A stretch of DNA of 10,201 nt from Bacillota bacterium (GTDB lineage: Bacteria > Bacillota > Clostridia > Clostridiales > Clostridiaceae). Below are positions 6,818-10,201 of the stretch, one piece after another (positions within the stretch are counted from its first letter, which is position 1; each line of letters starts with the position of its first letter). Location: contig JAEWQX010000050.1 of NCBI GenBank assembly GCA_023399035.1, forward strand, positions 1 through 10,201. The letters run 5' to 3'. The notes under the pieces were generated by a model. The model had not been told where the DNA came from. It searched no databases and saw nothing but the letters and a program-made list of their open reading frames with translations. A program made the translations under genes and the position numbers.

Positions 6818-8872
6818 AAAAAAATATCTACTAAGATTATCTCTACAATTGTCTTTTTTTGCTTGATAACATCAATTATAATTACAACATCATGCAGTAT
6901 AATGAGCAAAAATACATTACAAAAACAAGCAGAAAACACTATGCTTGAGGTATCAAAAAACAATGCTCATAATATAAATGAAGGATTGATAAAGACACAG
7001 GATTATGTAGAAAATTTAAGTGCTTTATTTTCTACAACTTTTGATGTAAATCAGATAGATTCATCAGATGTGTATATTGACAGTTTTGTTGATTCATTGG
7101 ATTTGTACATAAAAAGAATTGTAGAAAATGATGGTGATTTATTAGGATGTGCGCTTTTAATAAATCCAGAACTTACTCAAAAGGCACATCAAATAATTTA
7201 TGAAAGAAATGCGGGACAAACTGCTGTAAATAAAATTGATAAATTTACAAAAGAGCAGTTTAATGAAGGAAATCCAGATACAGCATGGTATTATAATGCA
7301 GTAAAATTTCCAGATGGCATATGGAGTGATCCACATACAGATGCCAGTTCGGATAGTTATAGAATTGCATTCACTAAACCAGTATATAGCAACAATACAT
7401 TATTAGGTGTCGTTGCAGTAGACTTATTTTTTGATGATTATGTAAAACTTATAAAGAGCATTTCTGTATTTAGTGAAGGATATGCATTTTTATTAAATGA
7501 AAAAGGTAATTATTTAATCGATAATGAATACAGCAATGAAGACAACATTAGTGATGTTATACAAGGAATGGATGTAACTTCAGCGAATGAAGGAATATCA
7601 TATTATGATAATGGAGAAAAGAGTCTTCTTGCGTATTCAAAATTAAAAAATGGAAATATTATGGTCATAACAGCAGAAGAACGTGATATATTTAAGGAGA
7701 TAAATGCAAGTATATTAATATCTATTGTATTGACAATTTGTGTCTGCATTATAGTATCTATTTTAGCGTATATACTAGGTAAAAAGATAAGCAATCCTAT
7801 AGTATTTATTACTGAACTTGTAAATATTACATCTGATTTAGATTTCAGACAAAATGATAAATATTCAAAAATTAGTGATTACAAAGATGAAACTGGAATA
7901 ATAGGAAAATCAGTTTTAAGTTTAAGAAATATTATAAAAAATGTATTAGTGGATATAAAATCATGTTCCAATGAAACATCTAATAATTCATGTAATTTGA
8001 GTTCAGTAACACAAATACTTGAAGAATCTGCAGAAGCTATAAACTTAGCTGTTCTAGAATTAGCTAAGGGTGCTGAAGAGCAGACAGCAGATGCACAGGT
8101 CAGCTCTGAAAAGTTAGAGGCTTTAAGTGATAATGTTGAAAGTATAATATCTATAATAAAAACTTTTAAAGATAACTTCGATAAATCAAGAAAAGAAAAT
8201 GATGAAGCGATACTTTCAGTAAATACTCTTATGAATAAAATTGAATTAACCACTGACATAGGAAATAAAACAAGTGAAAATGTAAAATTATTATCAGAAA
8301 AATCAATATTAATAGATGAAATTGTTTCAACAATAGACAGCATTTCTGAAGAAACTAACCTTCTTGCTTTAAATGCGGCCATAGAAGCAGCAAGAGCTGG
8401 AGAAGCTGGTAGAGGATTTGGTGTTGTTGCTGAACAAATAAGAAAATTATCTGAACAGACAGCAGAAGCTACTCAGAAAATCAGTTCTATAATTAGTGAT
8501 ATAACCAATGAAATAGCCCATACAAGAGATAATATGAACAAGTCAACTGATACAATAAAAGAAGTAAATATTACTATGAATGAATCAAAAAATGTATTTG
8601 AAAGTCTTCAAATTTCTTTTGAAGATATGACAAACCAAGTTGAAGATTTAATAAAAAATGTTGATGAAGTTGAAAATTGCAAAGACACTGCTATAAATTC
8701 TATACAGGGTATAATAGCTGTCTGCGAGGAATCTTCAGCAGCAACTGAAGAAGTATCTGCAACTGTACATGAGCAGCTGACTTCTGTTGGAAAAGTCAAA
8801 GATGCTGCACAAGAATTAAATACTGTAGTAGAAAAACTAGATTCTATGATTTCAAAATTTATAATAGAATAA
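6815..8872 (+). CDS. Methyl-accepting chemotaxis protein with extracellular dCache-type sensor
   Basis: A 685-aa transmembrane chemoreceptor that would signal through CheW/CheA to the flagellar motor. TM1 lies at about residues 8-28, followed by an extracellular region of about 35-295 with a dCache pattern (AWYYNAV at 157-163, IWSDP at 169-173, GVVAVDLFFDDY around 198-209). TM2 is at about 299-322, then a HAMP region to about 375, then a long coiled-coil methyl-accepting domain to the C-terminus. The highly conserved hairpin tip begins EETNLLALNAA at 512 and continues through GEAGRGFG near 529-536. No C-terminal CheR-tethering pentapeptide is present. The WY pair and later Asp (D203) match the dCache amino-acid-binding motif, but the expected Arg two residues before the Trp is Thr, so the ligand is uncertain. 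The gene is alone between two terminators, with a candidate sigma-D promoter upstream. Function as a chemoreceptor is secure; the stimulus is unknown. Confidence 0.95.
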   Translation: MKKISTKIISTIVFFCLITSIIITTSCSIMSKNTLQKQAENTMLEVSKNNAHNINEGLIKTQDYVENLSALFSTTFDVNQIDSSDVYIDSFVDSLDLYIKRIVENDGDLLGCALLINPELTQKAHQIIYERNAGQTAVNKIDKFTKEQFNEGNPDTAWYYNAVKFPDGIWSDPHTDASSDSYRIAFTKPVYSNNTLLGVVAVDLFFDDYVKLIKSISVFSEGYAFLLNEKGNYLIDNEYSNEDNISDVIQGMDVTSANEGISYYDNGEKSLLAYSKLKNGNIMVITAEERDIFKEINASILISIVLTICVCIIVSILAYILGKKISNPIVFITELVNITSDLDFRQNDKYSKISDYKDETGIIGKSVLSLRNIIKNVLVDIKSCSNETSNNSCNLSSVTQILEESAEAINLAVLELAKGAEEQTADAQVSSEKLEALSDNVESIISIIKTFKDNFDKSRKENDEAILSVNTLMNKIELTTDIGNKTSENVKLLSEKSILIDEIVSTIDSISEETNLLALNAAIEAARAGEAGRGFGVVAEQIRKLSEQTAEATQKISSIISDITNEIAHTRDNMNKSTDTIKEVNITMNESKNVFESLQISFEDMTNQVEDLIKNVDEVENCKDTAINSIQGIIAVCEESSAATEEVSATVHEQLTSVGKVKDAAQELNTVVEKLDSMISKFIIE

Positions 8873-8880
8873 TTTGAAGA

Positions 8881-8935
8881 ATCAGATATCAGATAATATC
8901 AGATATAAATATAATTTAAAAATATAAATATAATT
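8881..8935. repeat. Short AT-rich direct repeats after the chemoreceptor gene
   Basis: TCAGATA occurs at 8882-8888, 8889-8895 and 8899-8905, the latter two within ATATCAGATA. ATATAAATATAATT occurs perfectly at 8903-8916 and 8922-8935. They lie in the untranslated region just after the stop codon and look like slippage-derived sequence. Confidence 0.7.
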
Positions 8936-8951
8936 ATTATGGCAAATATAA

Positions 8952-9051
8952 AGATAAATTATTGAGACTGTATATTGAATAAATTATTGAAACTGTATAT
9001 TGAATAAATTATTGCAGCTGTATATTGAATAAATTATTAGAACTGTATATT
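8952..9051. repeat. Four tandem copies of a 25-nt repeat
   Basis: Copies lie at 8952-8976, 8977-9001, 9002-9026 and 9027-9051. Each begins near GAATAAATTATT and ends with CTGTATATT. Apart from the first bases of copy 1, differences concentrate in the middle: ATTGAGACTG, ATTGAAACTG, ATTGCAGCTG and ATTAGAACTG. A 25-nt period cannot keep a reading frame, and there are no spacers, so this is neither coding nor CRISPR. It lies between the chemoreceptor stop and the next terminator. Confidence 0.92.
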
Positions 9052-9096
9052 TATATGAATGATCTTAAATTATGATAAAAATTTATAAATAACAAT

Positions 9097-9125
9097 AAAA
9101 AGTGGTGTAACTTAACCACTTTTTT
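9097..9125. terminator. Near-symmetrical, probably bidirectional intrinsic terminator
   Basis: AAAAAGTGGT (9097-9106) pairs with ACCACTTTTT (9115-9124) around the 8-nt loop GTAACTTA, with T's through 9125. The A-run on one arm and T-run on the other allow termination on either strand. On + it would end chemoreceptor transcripts about 225 nt after the stop and insulate the promoter at 9133. Confidence 0.8.
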
Positions 9126-9132
9126 ATATTTT

Positions 9133-9160
9133 TAGACATTTCTCTTTAATGTGGTAGAAT
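9133..9160 (+). promoter_or_regulatory. Sigma-A promoter with extended -10 for the glucosaminidase gene
   Basis: The -35 TAGACA (9133-9138) and -10 TAGAAT (9155-9160) each match consensus at 5 of 6 positions, with a 16-nt spacer. TGG at 9152-9154 supplies the extended -10 TGN. Transcription should start near 9167, giving a leader of roughly 34 nt before the TTG at 9201. Confidence 0.72.
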
Positions 9161-9182
9161 TTTTTGCTACAATGAAGGATAG

Positions 9183-9203
9183 AGGAGGTGTAGGAACGTT
9201 TTG
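9183..9203 (+). promoter_or_regulatory. Ribosome binding site and TTG start of the glucosaminidase gene
   Basis: AGGAGGTG (9183-9190) lies 12 nt (from GGAGG) before TTG 9201; a second, weaker AGGAA (9192-9196) sits 4 nt before it. No ATG or GTG in frame offers an alternative that keeps the lysine-rich N-terminus of the signal peptide. The first in-frame ATG is residue 20, inside the hydrophobic core. Confidence 0.75.
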
Positions 9204-10201
9204 AATATTTATTCGACTATTAAAAAGAAATTCACTATTTTCATTGTAGTATTTACGATGATATTAGGTTTGGTTCCGACTTTAAGTGTACAAGCAGCGA
9301 CAACTGACTTCAAAATAATTTCGACAACTGATGTTACTGCGGCACAGGCTAAGAAATGGGCAAAGTCAAATGGTGCTACAGATACTTTTGCAGATCTTGC
9401 AAAGCTTTATTGGAAATATGCTGAAGATTGTGGTGGAGTAAATCCAGGCATAGCATATGTTCAGGCAGCAAAAGAAACAGGATACGGAAGATTTGGTGGC
9501 GTTTTAGATGAAAGCTATAAAAATCCATGTGGAATGAAGACTTCATCTGGTGGCGGAGATTATGACAAAGATGCTCATCAGAAATTCAATTCATGGGATG
9601 AAGGTGTACAAGCTCATATGGATCATCTGGCACTTTATGCAGGTGCAGATGGATATCCTAAAAGTGATACATATGACCCAAGGCATTTTGTAACAATTAA
9701 AGGTAAAGCATCAACTACTAATTCACTAGGTGGAAGATGGGCTCCAAGCGCAACTTATGGTGAAGAAGTAGGAAGGCTTTATATGAACTTACTTGACTAT
9801 GCAGGAGTTGAGTATGAAAAAGAAAATGAAGATGATGATTTATGGGAAGATGAGGATGTGTATGAAGAAGATGAAGATACATCTTCAGAACCAAATCCAG
9901 GAACAGTAGAACCTAAGCCAGCAGATTTAATAATTGAATCTGTTATTCCGATATCATCAGATAAAACTTCTAGTGATACAGCAGATAGTGATTCACATGA
10001 TTCACAGCAGGATGTGAATAAAGATGATGCACCAAATATAGTTTCTACAATAGGCTGGAAGCAGGTTGATGGAAACTGGTATTACTATAAATCAGATGAA
10101 ACAAAGGCTTTCGGATGGATAAAACCAGATTCAAACTGGTATTATTTAGATGAAAGTGATGGAAAGATGGTCAGAGGATGGCATAAAGAAAATAATTTTT
10201 G
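9201..10201 (+). CDS. Secreted glucosaminidase-family peptidoglycan hydrolase with C-terminal wall-binding repeats (3' end outside window)
   Basis: The first 333 codons of an exported wall hydrolase; the frame is open to the window end. A TTG start gives a signal peptide (NIYSTIKKKF..., hydrophobic core, cleavage VQA|A after residue 32). Residues about 60-202 form a glucosaminidase (PF01832-type) domain: AAKETGYGRFGG with presumed catalytic Glu92, NPCGMK at 108-113, then the W-containing SWDEGVQAHMDHLALYAG segment and a GGRWAPSATYG stretch near the end. Such enzymes cleave glycan strands of peptidoglycan in wall turnover or separation. A strongly acidic, Ser/Pro-rich linker (about 204-282) leads into cell-wall-binding repeats from about 283 (GWKQVDGNWYYYK, GWIKPDSNWYYLD), still running at the edge. 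The repeats match those of the two surface proteins at the window start, but are C-terminal here. It has its own promoter and appears to be a separate transcription unit. Exact bond specificity and full length are not visible. Confidence 0.9.
   Translation, partial: MNIYSTIKKKFTIFIVVFTMILGLVPTLSVQAATTDFKIISTTDVTAAQAKKWAKSNGATDTFADLAKLYWKYAEDCGGVNPGIAYVQAAKETGYGRFGGVLDESYKNPCGMKTSSGGGDYDKDAHQKFNSWDEGVQAHMDHLALYAGADGYPKSDTYDPRHFVTIKGKASTTNSLGGRWAPSATYGEEVGRLYMNLLDYAGVEYEKENEDDDLWEDEDVYEEDEDTSSEPNPGTVEPKPADLIIESVIPISSDKTSSDTADSDSHDSQQDVNKDDAPNIVSTIGWKQVDGNWYYYKSDETKAFGWIKPDSNWYYLDESDGKMVRGWHKENNF

Noticed and set aside
7879..8382. Open antisense frame of about 167 codons within the chemoreceptor signalling domain
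   Set aside because: It is the reverse of the conserved coiled-coil domain, lacks a Shine-Dalgarno and has no family resemblance.
8952..9051. CRISPR array
   Set aside because: The 25-nt units are directly adjacent with no spacers, and no cas gene is nearby.

Overview
The window is AT-rich Gram-positive DNA. Every gene is on the + strand, Shine-Dalgarno sequences are strong GGAGG types, TTG starts are used, and adenine/thymine-ending codons dominate. Together with clostridial-type cell-wall-binding repeats, Big_2/B-repeat surface proteins and a dCache chemoreceptor, this points to a Clostridium-like firmicute. The species cannot be named from the sequence alone.

Layout. (1) Positions 54-4163 hold two tandem, paralogous secreted proteins of the same design: signal peptide, N-terminal cell-wall-binding repeats, linker, one InlB-type B-repeat, then Big_2-type Ig-like domains. 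The first has about seven Ig-like domains (982 aa) and the second has one (352 aa). They look like one operon ending at a clear intrinsic terminator (4231-4272). The 102-nt gap between them holds a 16-bp hairpin placed exactly between a strong distal Shine-Dalgarno and the second start codon. (2) Positions 4164-4943 are a long AT-rich stretch with a three-copy 13-nt tandem repeat, no recognisable gene, and an extended -10 promoter. (3) Positions 4944-6539 encode peptide chain release factor 3 (prfC), starting at a TTG and followed by a strong terminator (6638-6688). (4) Positions 6815-8872 encode a transmembrane methyl-accepting chemotaxis protein with a dCache sensor, possibly driven by a sigma-D-like promoter. 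(5) Positions 8873-9125 contain short AT-rich repeats, four copies of a 25-nt tandem repeat, and a near-symmetrical terminator. (6) From 9201 to the window end is a secreted glucosaminidase-type peptidoglycan hydrolase whose C-terminal cell-wall-binding repeats are cut off by the window edge.

How they fit. Three of the five genes encode exported proteins carrying the same kind of wall-binding repeat: two non-enzymatic adhesin- or scaffold-like proteins and one wall hydrolase. They flank a housekeeping translation factor and a chemoreceptor. Each of the four transcription units appears to have its own terminator or promoter, so a shared function beyond surface and environmental behaviour is inference. 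No mobile element, CRISPR array, rRNA or tRNA was seen. The most unusual signals are the hairpin between Shine-Dalgarno and start in the surface-protein operon and the unequal Ig-domain expansion between the tandem paralogs.
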